A stretch of DNA of 10,159 nt from Desulfobacterales bacterium (GTDB taxonomy: Bacteria; Desulfobacterota; DSM-4660; Desulfatiglandales; Desulfatiglandaceae): positions 1 through 10,159 of the forward strand of contig JAKLQB010000234.1 of NCBI GenBank assembly GCA_022013615.1, given 5' to 3'. Below the pieces are notes generated by a model. It was not told the DNA's origin and made no database searches. It worked only from the letters and a program-made list of their open reading frames with translations. The first letter of the stretch is position 1. Every line of letters begins with the position of its first letter. Below are positions 1-7,763 of the stretch, one piece after another. Both the position numbers and the translations under genes were made by a program.

Positions 1-326
1 ATATTGGAAAGAAGAACCTGGAAAAGTTAGGCTACAAAGTCATAACAGCGCGGAATGGTAAAGAGGCCGTAGAGCTCTATAAGAAAAATCAAGGCAATAA
101 CGATATCGTCGTCCTTGACATGATTATGCCGGAAATGGGGGGTGGGGAAACCTATGACAAACTGAAGGAAATTAATCCAGACGTCAAGGTCATTCTTTCA
201 AGCGGATACAGTATAGAGGGCCAGGCAAGTGAAATATTAAAGCGTGGTTGTGATGGCTTTATTCAGAAGCCATTTCGCATGAAACAGTTATCCAGGAAGA
301 TAAATGAGGTTTTGGAGAAGGAATAG
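1..326 (+). CDS. Response-regulator receiver domain, C-terminal part (5' end outside window)
   Basis: The reading frame is open from base 3 to the TAG at 324-326, giving 107 visible residues. The sequence shows a receiver (CheY-like) domain. The phospho-acceptor is the Asp in VVLDMIMPEM (visible residue 39). The switch Ser is in VILSSGYS (about residue 66), and the conserved Lys is in IQKPF (residue 89). The protein ends about 18 residues after that Lys, so the receiver is the last domain. The first beta strand and the acidic pair lie upstream of the window. The style of the LSSGYS and GFIQKPF segments resembles receiver domains at the end of hybrid histidine kinases, but a stand-alone regulator is equally possible from what is visible. 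It would accept phosphate from a histidine kinase or phosphotransfer domain in the cytoplasm. It is separated by 195 bp and a promoter from the next gene, so it is probably not part of the atp operon. Confidence 0.9.
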   Translation, partial: IGKKNLEKLGYKVITARNGKEAVELYKKNQGNNDIVVLDMIMPEMGGGETYDKLKEINPDVKVILSSGYSIEGQASEILKRGCDGFIQKPFRMKQLSRKINEVLEKE

Positions 327-347
327 GCGCTAATTGAACGATGTTCA

Positions 348-371
348 AACAGATGGTATTGGGCATTTGTT
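348..371 (+). terminator. Weak hairpin after the receiver gene, possible terminator
   Basis: AACAGATG at 348-355 pairs with CATTTGTT at 364-371 (eight pairs including one G-U) around an 8-base loop. It sits 22 bases after the stop codon. No proper T tract follows, so it may end transcription poorly or only protect the 3' end. It is the only candidate I see between the receiver gene and the bactofilin promoter. Confidence 0.2.
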
Positions 372-448
372 ATAAGATATTGGTATTATTGTCTTTCGCA
401 TTTCATTTGTAATTTCTTTGTTGATAGAGGGTTGATTATTTTGTGATT

Positions 449-460
449 TTTTGCGCAAAA
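449..460. promoter_or_regulatory. Perfect 12-bp palindrome just upstream of the bactofilin promoter
   Basis: TTTTGCGCAAAA at 449-460 is a perfect palindrome. It ends three bases before the candidate -35 box at 464. A symmetric site at this position could bind a dimeric transcription factor, as activator or repressor. No regulator is identified, and part of the symmetry is only A/T runs. Confidence 0.3.
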
Positions 461-463
461 CAC

Positions 464-492
464 TTGAAAAATAAAAAACGATATGCTATGCA
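464..492 (+). promoter_or_regulatory. Candidate sigma-70 promoter for the bactofilin-atp operon
   Basis: The -35 box is TTGAAA at 464-469. After a 17-base spacer comes the -10 box TATGCA at 487-492, preceded by TGC, which makes it an extended -10 (TGn) promoter. Transcription would start near 499 and leave a leader of about 23 bases before the ATG at 522. A second reading of the -10 as TATGCT at 482-487 gives a 12-base spacer, which is too short. It is the only good promoter ahead of the operon. Confidence 0.5.
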
Positions 493-521
493 CCCGTGAT
501 TGGAAATGGTGAAACTTTGAA

Positions 522-920
522 ATGAAGAAAATAAACGATCAGATGAATGCCTTTTTCGGCAATGATACTGAATTTGAGGGGAAACTCTCTTTTTCCGGTG
601 CAGTCCGCATTGACGGCTCCTTTAAGGGGGAGATTTCAACCAAAGGAACCCTGATTGTGGGTGAGACAGCAAATATCGAGGCGGAGATTCATGCCTCCCA
701 CATCATTATCAGCGGAGAGGTGCGCGGCAATATTGTTGCCGAAAATAAAATAGAAGCACACGCGCCGGGTAAGATTATCGGGAGTATCCAGGCCCCGACT
801 ATCACCATAGATGAGGGGGTTGTTTTTGAAGGAAACTGCCGGATGCAAAAGCAGGGTGAGGAGTCCGAAAAGGACAAAAAAGTGACCGTATTGACACAAT
901 CGGCAGGGTCAAAGGAATAG
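522..920 (+). CDS. Bactofilin (polymer-forming cytoskeletal protein, DUF583)
   Basis: This 132-residue protein fits the bactofilin family, small proteins of roughly 100-200 residues that polymerise without nucleotide into filaments, often at the inner membrane. The core, about residues 16-110, is a run of short beta strands with regularly spaced Gly and Ile/Val. Examples are GKLSFSGAVRIDGSFKGEI, GTLIVGETANIEAEI, IIISGEVRGNIVAENKIE and GKIIGSIQAPTITIDEG. This is the pattern of the family's right-handed beta-helix. The ends are short and charged, with a Lys/Glu-rich tail after the core. There is no membrane segment. The ATG lies about 23 bases after the predicted transcription start, and its ribosome site is weak. 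The atpF' gene begins 40 bases after the stop, so the two are probably cotranscribed. A functional tie to ATP synthase is unproven. The family assignment is firm; the cellular role in this organism (shape, polarity or wall-enzyme placement) is open. Confidence 0.92.
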   Translation: MKKINDQMNAFFGNDTEFEGKLSFSGAVRIDGSFKGEISTKGTLIVGETANIEAEIHASHIIISGEVRGNIVAENKIEAHAPGKIIGSIQAPTITIDEGVVFEGNCRMQKQGEESEKDKKVTVLTQSAGSKE

Positions 921-960
921 AATGTGACCATAACTTAAAAGCCGGAGGGATATACACGGC

Positions 961-1389
961 ATGTTAAAAATAGATTTTTCATTATTTATTCAGATAGCCA
1001 ATTTTCTATTGCTCCTCCTTCTCATGAATATCTTTCTTTATAAACCGATCCGCAAGATATTGGCTCGCAGAAAAGAGGAAATCAATTCCTTGGAAGGGAC
1101 CATAGAAGGCTATCAAAATCGGTCTGATCAAGACGAAAAAGGCATTGAGGAAGGAATGATTCTGGCCAGAAAGGAAGGCCATAAGGAAAAGGAGAACTTT
1201 AAAGGCCAGGGCTTAGAAGTGGAGAAAGGGGTATTGCAGAAGGCCAGTTCTTCAGCAGAAGAAAAAATAGGCAATGCCAAACAAGAAATTGAGAATAAGA
1301 TAGTTGATGTGCGAAAGGCACTGGAAGACCAGGTTGCTTCTTTTTCCGAGGAATTGGCTGAAAAGATACTGGGAAGGAGCATCCAATGA
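961..1389 (+). CDS. atpF': F1Fo ATP synthase b' subunit (peripheral stalk)
   Basis: This 142-residue protein has the b-type stalk architecture. A single hydrophobic membrane segment spans about residues 7-27 (FLLLLLLMNIFLYKPI), followed by a long charged helix rich in Glu, Lys, Gln and Ala up to the C-terminus. The KPIRKILARRKEEI stretch just after the membrane segment is typical of b/b' subunits. It would form a heterodimer with the b protein encoded next, linking the membrane a subunit to the F1 head through delta. The ribosome site GGAGGG at 944-949 precedes the ATG by 11 bases. The stop TGA shares four bases with the start of atpF (ATGA), which suggests translational coupling. It is called b' rather than b because it comes first, is shorter, and lacks the N-terminal leader-like segment seen in the next gene. 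Confidence 0.9.
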   Translation: MLKIDFSLFIQIANFLLLLLLMNIFLYKPIRKILARRKEEINSLEGTIEGYQNRSDQDEKGIEEGMILARKEGHKEKENFKGQGLEVEKGVLQKASSSAEEKIGNAKQEIENKIVDVRKALEDQVASFSEELAEKILGRSIQ

Positions 1390-1997
1390 TCCTGTTTAAA
1401 GGTAAGAAAGGAAAATTTGTATTAATAGCTGGTCTCACCCTGATAAGTATATTTATTCTTTGCGGTTTAGGTTTCGCTTCTGAAGGTGGAGGTCATGGCG
1501 GTACGGATGAGAGCCAGAGGCTTTGGGACCTTGGGGCGCGTTTTCTCAATTTTGCTCTTTTGGTCATTATTCTTTTTGTGGTGATAAGAAAGACCGGCGT
1601 TAAAGACTTTTTTTCTGCGCGCAGGGAGGAAATCAGTAAGAAGTTTGAGGACCTAAAAGAGGAAAGGGATGCAGCTGAGGGCCGGTATCGCGAGCTGGAG
1701 GCGGAGCTAAAGGCATTCGAAACAAAAAAGAAGGAGATCATCCAGCAGTTTGAGGCAGAAGGTATTGCTGAAAAGGAGAGGATTATCGCTGAAGCCGAGG
1801 AAAGGGCAAAGCAGATACTGGAACAAGCCGGTTTGACAATACAACGGGAGATCCAGGCTGCAAAGGATCGGTTGACAGCGGAAATGGTGGAGGCTGCCGC
1901 TCAGAGGGCTCAGGTAATTATTGAAAAAGAGATAAAAGACAGTGATCAGGACCAGCTGGTTAATGAATTCATAGAAAGGGTGGAGAAGCTACATTGA
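1386..1997 (+). CDS. atpF: F1Fo ATP synthase b subunit (peripheral stalk)
   Basis: The protein has 203 residues, longer than the roughly 156 of the E. coli b subunit. It carries two hydrophobic segments. The first, residues 11-31, looks like a signal peptide ending in GLGFA-S, followed by a flexible EGGGHGG linker. The second, about residues 53-68, is the membrane anchor of the stalk. After it comes SARREEISKKFEDLKEER and a continuous coiled-coil helix of about 120 residues. In deltaproteobacterial b subunits such a cleavable-looking leader is common; whether it is cut is not known from sequence. The ATG at 1386 overlaps the atpF' stop, with AAGGAG at 1374-1379 six bases ahead. The stop TGA (1995-1997) overlaps the TTG start of atpH. 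The role is the stator arm that keeps the F1 head from turning with the rotor. Confidence 0.93.
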   Translation: MILFKGKKGKFVLIAGLTLISIFILCGLGFASEGGGHGGTDESQRLWDLGARFLNFALLVIILFVVIRKTGVKDFFSARREEISKKFEDLKEERDAAEGRYRELEAELKAFETKKKEIIQQFEAEGIAEKERIIAEAEERAKQILEQAGLTIQREIQAAKDRLTAEMVEAAAQRAQVIIEKEIKDSDQDQLVNEFIERVEKLH

Positions 1998-2545
1998 TTG
2001 GTTCAAAGATTTCCAGGAGATATGCAAAGGCCTTGCTCAGCCTGGGGCAGGATGATGGACATTATGAAGAATATGGGCAGAACCTTAATGAATTTGCCAG
2101 CTTCTGCTCCGCTAACAACGAATTTTTCCAGGTTGTTTCCAATCAAATATTTCCAGTAGAGGATCGCAAAAAAATCCTTGAAGCAGTGTTAGAAAAGAGC
2201 CTGTTTTCTAATGTTGTAAAAAATTTCTTGAGGCTGTTAGTTGATAAGAACAGAATTGCAGCCATTAGTGGAATTACTGATTACTATTCAAGACTTACCG
2301 ATGAGCTTTCAAACATTACCAGGGCCGACATCATTACGGCCAAACCTTTGAAAACGAAAGCATTAGATAAGCTGAAAAAGGCTCTGACAGGACTTACTTC
2401 AAAGGATGTCAGGACAGATGTGAAGCACGATGATTCCCTTATAGGAGGGCTTATCGTAAAAATTGGAGATTTGGTATTGGATGGCAGTGTAAAGGCCCAA
2501 CTGGAAGGGCTAAAAGAATCATCAAAAAGGGGTGAATATAGCTAA
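1994..2545 (+). CDS. atpH: F1Fo ATP synthase delta subunit (OSCP type)
   Basis: The protein has 183 residues, the normal length for the delta/OSCP family. The N-terminal helical domain starts with [12 protein letters not shown], the family's hallmark opening. The C-terminal domain holds the signature region [27 protein letters not shown] (residues about 148-174). The subunit caps the alpha3beta3 head and binds the b/b' stalk. The start is TTG at 1994: the frame has no ATG near the conserved opening, and starting later would cut the ISRRYAKAL motif. GGTGGAG at 1979-1985 is a suitable ribosome site. TTG overlaps the TGA of atpF in a TTGA junction, so reinitiation is likely. The stop TAA shares one base with the ATG of atpA (TAATG). 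Confidence 0.94.
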   Translation: MIGSKISRRYAKALLSLGQDDGHYEEYGQNLNEFASFCSANNEFFQVVSNQIFPVEDRKKILEAVLEKSLFSNVVKNFLRLLVDKNRIAAISGITDYYSRLTDELSNITRADIITAKPLKTKALDKLKKALTGLTSKDVRTDVKHDDSLIGGLIVKIGDLVLDGSVKAQLEGLKESSKRGEYS

Positions 2546-4059
2546 TGGAGATCAGAGCAGAAGAAATAAGTCAGATAATCCGGGACCAGATAAAGGATTA
2601 CGAAAAAAAGGTGGAGGTGAGCGAGACCGGAACGGTCTTATCCGTTGGTGATGGGGTTGCCCGTGTCTATGGTGTGGAGAAGGCCATGGCCATGGAGATG
2701 CTGGAGTTTCCGGGGGGAATTTATGGCCTCTGCCTTAATCTGGAAGAGGACAATGTGGGCGTTGCCATCATGGGTGATGATACTAAGATCAAGGAAGGGG
2801 ACACGGTAAAGCGAACCGGGCGGATTGCAGAGATACCGGTAGGTGACGCAGTACTGGGCCGGGTTATTGACGCTGTGGGTAACCCCCTTGATGGGAAAGG
2901 ACCGATCAATGCTACCGAGTTCCGCCGCGTCGAAATGGTAGCGCCTGGCGTGATTGAACGGCAGCCAGTGAATGAACCCATGTACACAGGCGCTAAGGCA
3001 ATCGATGCTATGACTCCTATTGGCCGCGGGCAGCGGGAATTAATCATTGGTGACAGGCAGATCGGGAAGACGGCCCTCTGCGTAGATGCTATTATCAACC
3101 AGAAAGATACGGACATCTATTGCATCTATGTGGCGGTGGGACAGAAGAAATCCACTGTGGCCCAGGTCGTGGATACCCTGCAGCGCCACGGAGCCATGGA
3201 ATATACAACCGTAGTCGCAGCATGCGCCAGTGACCCTGCTACACAGCAGTTCATTGCCCCTTATTCCGGTTGTTCCATCGGAGAGTATTATCGGGACAGC
3301 GGCAAACATGCCCTGATCATATATGATGATCTTTCAAAGCAGGCCGTCGCATATAGACAGGTCTCTTTGCTGCTCAGGAGGCCGCCAGGCCGTGAAGCCT
3401 TTCCAGGTGATATTTTTTACAATCATTCCAGGCTCTTAGAAAGGGCAGCAAAGCTGAATGATGAAAAAGGGGCCGGATCCCTTACCGCGCTGCCTATCAT
3501 TGAAACCCAGGCCGGAGACGTCTCTGCCTATATCCCCACAAACGTGATTTCCATTACAGATGGCCAGGTCTACCTTGAGCCTGGCCTTTTCTTTTCCGGT
3601 GTGCGGCCTGCCATCAACGTGGGCCTGTCCGTTTCCAGGGTGGGCGGGGCCGCTCAGACAAAGGCTATGAAAAAGGTGGCTGGAAGCCTCCGTCTTGATA
3701 TGGCCCAGTTCCGCGAACTGGAGGCCTTTGCACAATTCGGGAGTGATCTGGATAAGTCTACGCAGCGGCAAATCGAACGGGGACGTAGATTGGTTGAAGT
3801 CTTGAAACAGCCTCAGTACCAGCCTGTGCCAGCCGAAAAAGAGGTGATGATACTATTTGCGGGAGCTTTTGGCTATCTTGATGAATGGCCTGTGGAAGCT
3901 GTATCTAATTATGAGACACAGATGCTTGAGTTTATGGGGAGCAAGCATTCTGATCTTTTGGGTGAGATCAAAGATAAAGAAGACATCAGTGATGAGCTGG
4001 AAGAAAAACTGAAAGCGGCCCTTGATGAATTTAAGTCCGTTTTCCAGCCAGCCACTTAA
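2545..4059 (+). CDS. atpA: F1Fo ATP synthase alpha subunit
   Basis: The protein has 504 residues, the standard length. Domains in order are an N-terminal beta-barrel (about 25-95), the nucleotide-binding core (about 95-380) and a C-terminal helical bundle. The Walker A loop is GDRQIGKT at 169-176, and the Walker B region is ALIIYDDLS around 256-263. The family signature [10 protein letters not shown] is at 355-364, followed at once by Arg365, the arginine finger that reaches into the catalytic site of beta. Alpha binds nucleotide at non-catalytic sites and alternates with beta in the F1 hexamer. The ATG overlaps the atpH stop, and AGGGGTGA just upstream serves as ribosome site. All key residues are intact. 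Unusually, the next operon gene is 294 bases away instead of directly adjacent. Confidence 0.98.
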   Translation: MEIRAEEISQIIRDQIKDYEKKVEVSETGTVLSVGDGVARVYGVEKAMAMEMLEFPGGIYGLCLNLEEDNVGVAIMGDDTKIKEGDTVKRTGRIAEIPVGDAVLGRVIDAVGNPLDGKGPINATEFRRVEMVAPGVIERQPVNEPMYTGAKAIDAMTPIGRGQRELIIGDRQIGKTALCVDAIINQKDTDIYCIYVAVGQKKSTVAQVVDTLQRHGAMEYTTVVAACASDPATQQFIAPYSGCSIGEYYRDSGKHALIIYDDLSKQAVAYRQVSLLLRRPPGREAFPGDIFYNHSRLLERAAKLNDEKGAGSLTALPIIETQAGDVSAYIPTNVISITDGQVYLEPGLFFSGVRPAINVGLSVSRVGGAAQTKAMKKVAGSLRLDMAQFRELEAFAQFGSDLDKSTQRQIERGRRLVEVLKQPQYQPVPAEKEVMILFAGAFGYLDEWPVEAVSNYETQMLEFMGSKHSDLLGEIKDKEDISDELEEKLKAALDEFKSVFQPAT

Positions 4060-4128
4060 CTAGCGAGGCCAAGGCCTCAAACCGACAAGATTATGGTGGT
4101 AGAATACCTATATAGCTCGTAGCGTAGA

Positions 4129-4247
4129 GATGCTGGTTGCTGGATGCTCGATGCTGGATAAAGAAAAAACATTCCTTATTCCATTCCCGCTAAAGACGGG
4201 ATTTCCGCTTTGCTACAACAAGTATCCAGAGACCAGCATCCAGTATC
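4129..4247. repeat. Palindromic array of GATGCTG-like heptamers
   Basis: The left arm reads as four tandem heptamers GATGCTG, GTTGCTG, GATGCTC, GATGCTG, ending in GATA (4129-4160). Read on the opposite strand from 4247 down to 4223, the right arm gives GATACTG, GATGCTG, GTCTCTG, again ending in GATA. The arms therefore face each other with the GATA ends pointing inward. CTGGATA at 4154-4160 pairs fully with 4223-4229, and 4129-4143 pairs with 4233-4247 at 13 of 15 positions. The 62-base spacer contains its own 5-bp hairpin at 4185-4201. The form fits a small non-autonomous repeat element (REP- or MITE-like). Which family it belongs to cannot be told from one copy. Confidence 0.75.
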
Positions 4248-4279
4248 TGCTCGTAAAAGGCACCACAAGATGTAGAAAC

Positions 4280-4311
4280 TTGACACAAATTTTAAGATAT
4301 TAGCCTATGTA
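4280..4311 (+). promoter_or_regulatory. Possible internal promoter ahead of atpG
   Basis: TTGACA at 4280-4285 is a perfect -35 box. The nearest -10-like hexamer, TATGTA at 4306-4311, is 20 bases away, longer than the preferred 16-18. If active, it would start transcription about 35 bases ahead of the atpG start and support atpGDC expression downstream of the repeat element. Confidence 0.25.
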
Positions 4312-4353
4312 GACAGCTAGTGCCCGAACGAAATTCAATATAGAGAAGGATAA

Positions 4354-5232
4354 ATGGCAACCTTAAGAGATATCCTGCGAAAAATAGGCGCTGTTAAAAA
4401 AACACAGCAGATCACAAAGGCCATGTATATGGTGGCTGCTGCAAGGCTGCGGACTACCCAGAGGAGGATGGAGAACTTCAAGCCCTATGCAGGCAAGTTT
4501 GCCGAAGTACTTGGCAACCTGGCCAGCGGGATTGATCCGGAAATCCACCCATTGTTGGTTAAAAAGGAGGAAGTCTCGCGTGTTGAACTTCTCCATTTTA
4601 CTGCCGATAGGGGTCTGTGTGGGAGTTTTAACGGAAATACTGTTAATGCGGCCGAGAAATGGATCAAAGGACAAAAGGACAATGGAAGAGACTGCAGTTT
4701 GACTCTGGTTGGAAAAAAGGGAAGAGATTTTTTTAGAAAACAGGGCGCCAATATTACAGAAAGCCATATTCAGATCTATGGGAAGATTGATATTTCGTTT
4801 ATTAACCAGATGACCAGGGGTTTTATCACAAGGTATCTGAGCGATGAGATTGATGAAGTCCACATGATCTATACACGTTTCATCAGTATGGCAAAACAGG
4901 GACCCACTTTGGTCAAACTGATTCCCATTGAACCCCCTCAAAGGGAGGCAGAAACTGAAGAAAAGGCCGCAGAATATCTGTGTGAGCCCAGTGCGGAGAA
5001 ACTCCTTATAGAGCTTTTGCCAAAACATATAAGTGTTCAGATATATAATGCCTTTCTCCAGAACGAGGTCAGTGAACATGCTGCGAGGATGTCTGCCATG
5101 GATAATGCGACCAGGAATTGCAGGGAAATAGTGGAGAACCTCACCCTGGTCTATAACAAGGCACGGCAGGCGGCAATTACCGCGGAATTGATGGATATTG
5201 TCGGTGGCGCCGAGGCGATTAAAAAGGCATAA
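4354..5232 (+). CDS. atpG: F1Fo ATP synthase gamma subunit (rotor shaft)
   Basis: The protein has 292 residues, normal for the family. The N-terminal helix begins ATLRDILRKIGAVKKTQQITKAM, the conserved part of the central shaft. The C-terminal helix holds the family signature ITAELMDIVGGAEAI (about residues 275-289). The middle is the Rossmann-like domain, with LHFTADRGLCGSFNGN corresponding to the family's conserved SDRGLCGxxN segment. Gamma turns inside the alpha3beta3 head and couples proton flow to ATP formation. AGAAGGA at 4344-4350 is the ribosome site for the ATG at 4354. It lies 294 bases after atpA and 27 bases before atpD. A frame of 238 codons on the opposite strand within this gene is only its shadow. 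Confidence 0.97.
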   Translation: MATLRDILRKIGAVKKTQQITKAMYMVAAARLRTTQRRMENFKPYAGKFAEVLGNLASGIDPEIHPLLVKKEEVSRVELLHFTADRGLCGSFNGNTVNAAEKWIKGQKDNGRDCSLTLVGKKGRDFFRKQGANITESHIQIYGKIDISFINQMTRGFITRYLSDEIDEVHMIYTRFISMAKQGPTLVKLIPIEPPQREAETEEKAAEYLCEPSAEKLLIELLPKHISVQIYNAFLQNEVSEHAARMSAMDNATRNCREIVENLTLVYNKARQAAITAELMDIVGGAEAIKKA

Positions 5233-5256
5233 ATATTTTAAGGAGGTCTTGTTTAA

Positions 5257-6675
<1,419 letters not shown>

Positions 6676-6686
6676 GAGGTAATTTG

Positions 6687-7097
6687 ATGGGAAGACTGTT
6701 TCTGGAAATTGTTACGCCTGAAAAGATTGTTGTGAGCCAGGAAGTGGATTCGGTCGTTGCGCCTGGCACTGACGGGGAGTTTGGTGTATTGCCGGGGCAT
6801 ATCCATTTTCTAACGGGCATTGTTCCAGGGGAACTCCGGTATAATACCGGTGCCGGAAAGGAATCCATGGCAGTGACAACAGGCTTTGCAGAGGTGTCCA
6901 ACGATAAGGTCTCTATCCTCGTGGATGCAGCTGAGAAGATCAGTGAGATTGACGTGGAACGGGCCCGCCAGGCAATGGAAAGGGCCAGGGAAAGGCTGGG
7001 AAAGGATAGAAGAACCGAGGATATTGATAACTTAAGGGCTGAAGCAGCCCTGAGAAGGGCTATCGTGCGCACCAGGGTTGTTGAAAAGGCAACATAA
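6687..7097 (+). CDS. atpC: F1Fo ATP synthase epsilon subunit
   Basis: The protein has 136 residues from the ATG at 6687. A TTG three bases upstream is in frame, but the ATG is preferred because GAGGT at 6676-6680 then lies six bases ahead and the conserved opening LFLEIVTPEKIV follows. The N-terminal beta-sandwich (about 1-86) contains the hallmark GTDGEFGVLPGHIHFLTGIVPGEL. The C-terminal part (about 90-136) is two charged helices, with ERARQAMERARERLG and AEAALRRAIVRTRV. Epsilon joins gamma to the c-ring and its helices can brake ATP hydrolysis. It is the last gene of the operon, with a strong terminator 33 bases after its stop. Confidence 0.97.
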   Translation: MGRLFLEIVTPEKIVVSQEVDSVVAPGTDGEFGVLPGHIHFLTGIVPGELRYNTGAGKESMAVTTGFAEVSNDKVSILVDAAEKISEIDVERARQAMERARERLGKDRRTEDIDNLRAEAALRRAIVRTRVVEKAT

Positions 7098-7129
7098 TCA
7101 TACAGATTAACAGGAAATATGCTTCATAG

Positions 7130-7160
7130 GGCAAGCGGCTTAAAATCGCTTGCCTTTTTT
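7130..7160 (+). terminator. Intrinsic terminator of the atp operon
   Basis: GGCAAGCG at 7130-7137 pairs perfectly with CGCTTGCC at 7147-7154 around a 9-base loop, followed directly by six T residues (7155-7160). It is a textbook Rho-independent terminator, just downstream of atpC and just ahead of the next promoter. Confidence 0.92.
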
Positions 7161-7161
7161 A

Positions 7162-7190
7162 TTGACCTTTACAGAAATTGTGGATAATAT
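7162..7190 (+). promoter_or_regulatory. Candidate sigma-70 promoter for the zapB-zapA unit
   Basis: TTGACC at 7162-7167 is followed after 17 bases by TAATAT at 7185-7190. The start would fall near 7197, giving a leader of about 30 bases before the ATG at 7227. GATAAT at 7183-7188 is an alternative -10 with a 15-base spacer. Its position right after the atp terminator supports a new transcription unit here. Confidence 0.55.
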
Positions 7191-7226
7191 GTTACATAAA
7201 TCTAAATAAACTGGGATGGGAGTATT

Positions 7227-7463
7227 ATGGATATAAGCGAAGAGGTCGATCAATTTAAAATTCTTGAGGACAAGATAGATAAACTTATTGATTATATAAC
7301 GGCATTGAAAAAAGAAAAAGAAGCCCTTGCCGGAAAAAACCAGACTCAAGAAGAGAGATTAGCAGACTTAACTGACCAACTGGAAAACTCAAGGACAGCC
7401 ACAGATGGGGTCAAGCAGAGGATTGCTGCCCTTTTGGAGAAAATGGGGCAAATCGATATTTAG
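7227..7463 (+). CDS. zapB: Small coiled-coil protein, ZapB-like cell division factor
   Basis: The protein has 78 residues, close to the 81 of E. coli ZapB, and is almost entirely a charged helix. Heptad-spaced Leu/Ile runs through FKILEDKIDKLIDYITALKKEKEAL and on through LADLTDQLENSRTATDGVKQRIAALLEKMGQID. There is no membrane segment and no enzyme motif. ZapB proteins bind ZapA at the FtsZ ring. Such sequences are low in specific motifs, so the assignment rests on length, coiled coil, the LLEKMGQID-type ending, and the zapA gene 18 bases downstream. GGGAG at 7218-7222 serves as ribosome site for the ATG. It could be any short coiled-coil protein if the context is ignored. Confidence 0.75.
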   Translation: MDISEEVDQFKILEDKIDKLIDYITALKKEKEALAGKNQTQEERLADLTDQLENSRTATDGVKQRIAALLEKMGQIDI

Positions 7464-7481
7464 ATCCGGGAGGGATAATCC

Positions 7482-7763
7482 TTGGAAAAGCCCATCAGAA
7501 TTAAACTCCTTGAACATGAATATCTCATAAGGAGCGATGAGAATGAAGATCGGGTAAAAAACATTGCTCAATATATCCATGATAAATTTGGAGAGATAAG
7601 GGAAAACACGGAAGGGCTTTCAGAAACAAAGACCGCTATATTGGCTGCCTTTGATATTGCCAGCGAGTATTTCCAACTGCTGAAAGCGCGGGACGATCTG
7701 GTTGAAAATATTGAAAGACGGGCGCAGGCCTTGAATTCCCACATTGATTCCATTACCTTGTGA
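7482..7763 (+). CDS. zapA: Cell division protein ZapA
   Basis: The protein has 93 residues, a usual size for ZapA. The N-terminal part KPIRIKLLEHEYLIRSDENEDRVKNIAQYIHDKF fits the family's opening: a beta strand that starts with a xxIxLLGxxY-like pattern, then a helix beginning near RVKNIA. The C-terminal part is a long helix (AILAAFDIASEYFQLLKARDDLVENIERRAQ) that makes the dimer and tetramer coiled coil. ZapA crosslinks FtsZ filaments at midcell, with ZapB layered inside. The start is TTG at 7482: no ATG exists in frame before the conserved strand, and the strong site GGGAGGG at 7468-7474 lies seven bases ahead. It probably shares a transcript with the ZapB-like gene. A run of eight T residues follows the stop at 7778-7785 without a good hairpin before it. 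Confidence 0.9.
   Translation: MEKPIRIKLLEHEYLIRSDENEDRVKNIAQYIHDKFGEIRENTEGLSETKTAILAAFDIASEYFQLLKARDDLVENIERRAQALNSHIDSITL

Larger units (their letters stand above)
4060..4353. other. Non-coding interruption between atpA and atpG
   Basis: No coding frame of useful length is visible in these 294 bases, while the three junctions upstream all overlap. The stretch holds, in order, a small hairpin GAGGCC-AA-GGCCTC (4065-4078), a large imperfect palindrome of heptamer repeats (4129-4247) with a smaller hairpin TCCCG/CGGGA at 4185-4201 in its centre, and a possible promoter near 4280-4311. ACTAGC at 4059-4064 and GCTAGT at 4316-4321 form a 6-bp inverted pair around most of it, which might be element ends or chance. 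None of the hairpins has a T tract, so operon transcription probably reads through. The best explanation is insertion of a short mobile or repetitive element without a transposase gene. Confidence 0.6.

Noticed and set aside
4183..4203. Neisseria dRS3-like repeat (ATTCCC...GGGAAT)
   Set aside because: ATTCCC and GGGATT are present, but the spacing is nine bases and the right half has a mismatch. The match is too short to assign to that family.
4065..4247. Terminator inside the atp operon
   Set aside because: The GAGGCC hairpin and the heptamer palindrome are not followed by a T tract on either strand, so premature intrinsic termination is not supported.
4363..5079. 238-codon open frame on the minus strand
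   Set aside because: It lies entirely opposite atpG, whose + strand protein is conserved from end to end, and the minus-strand translation resembles no family. It is a shadow frame.
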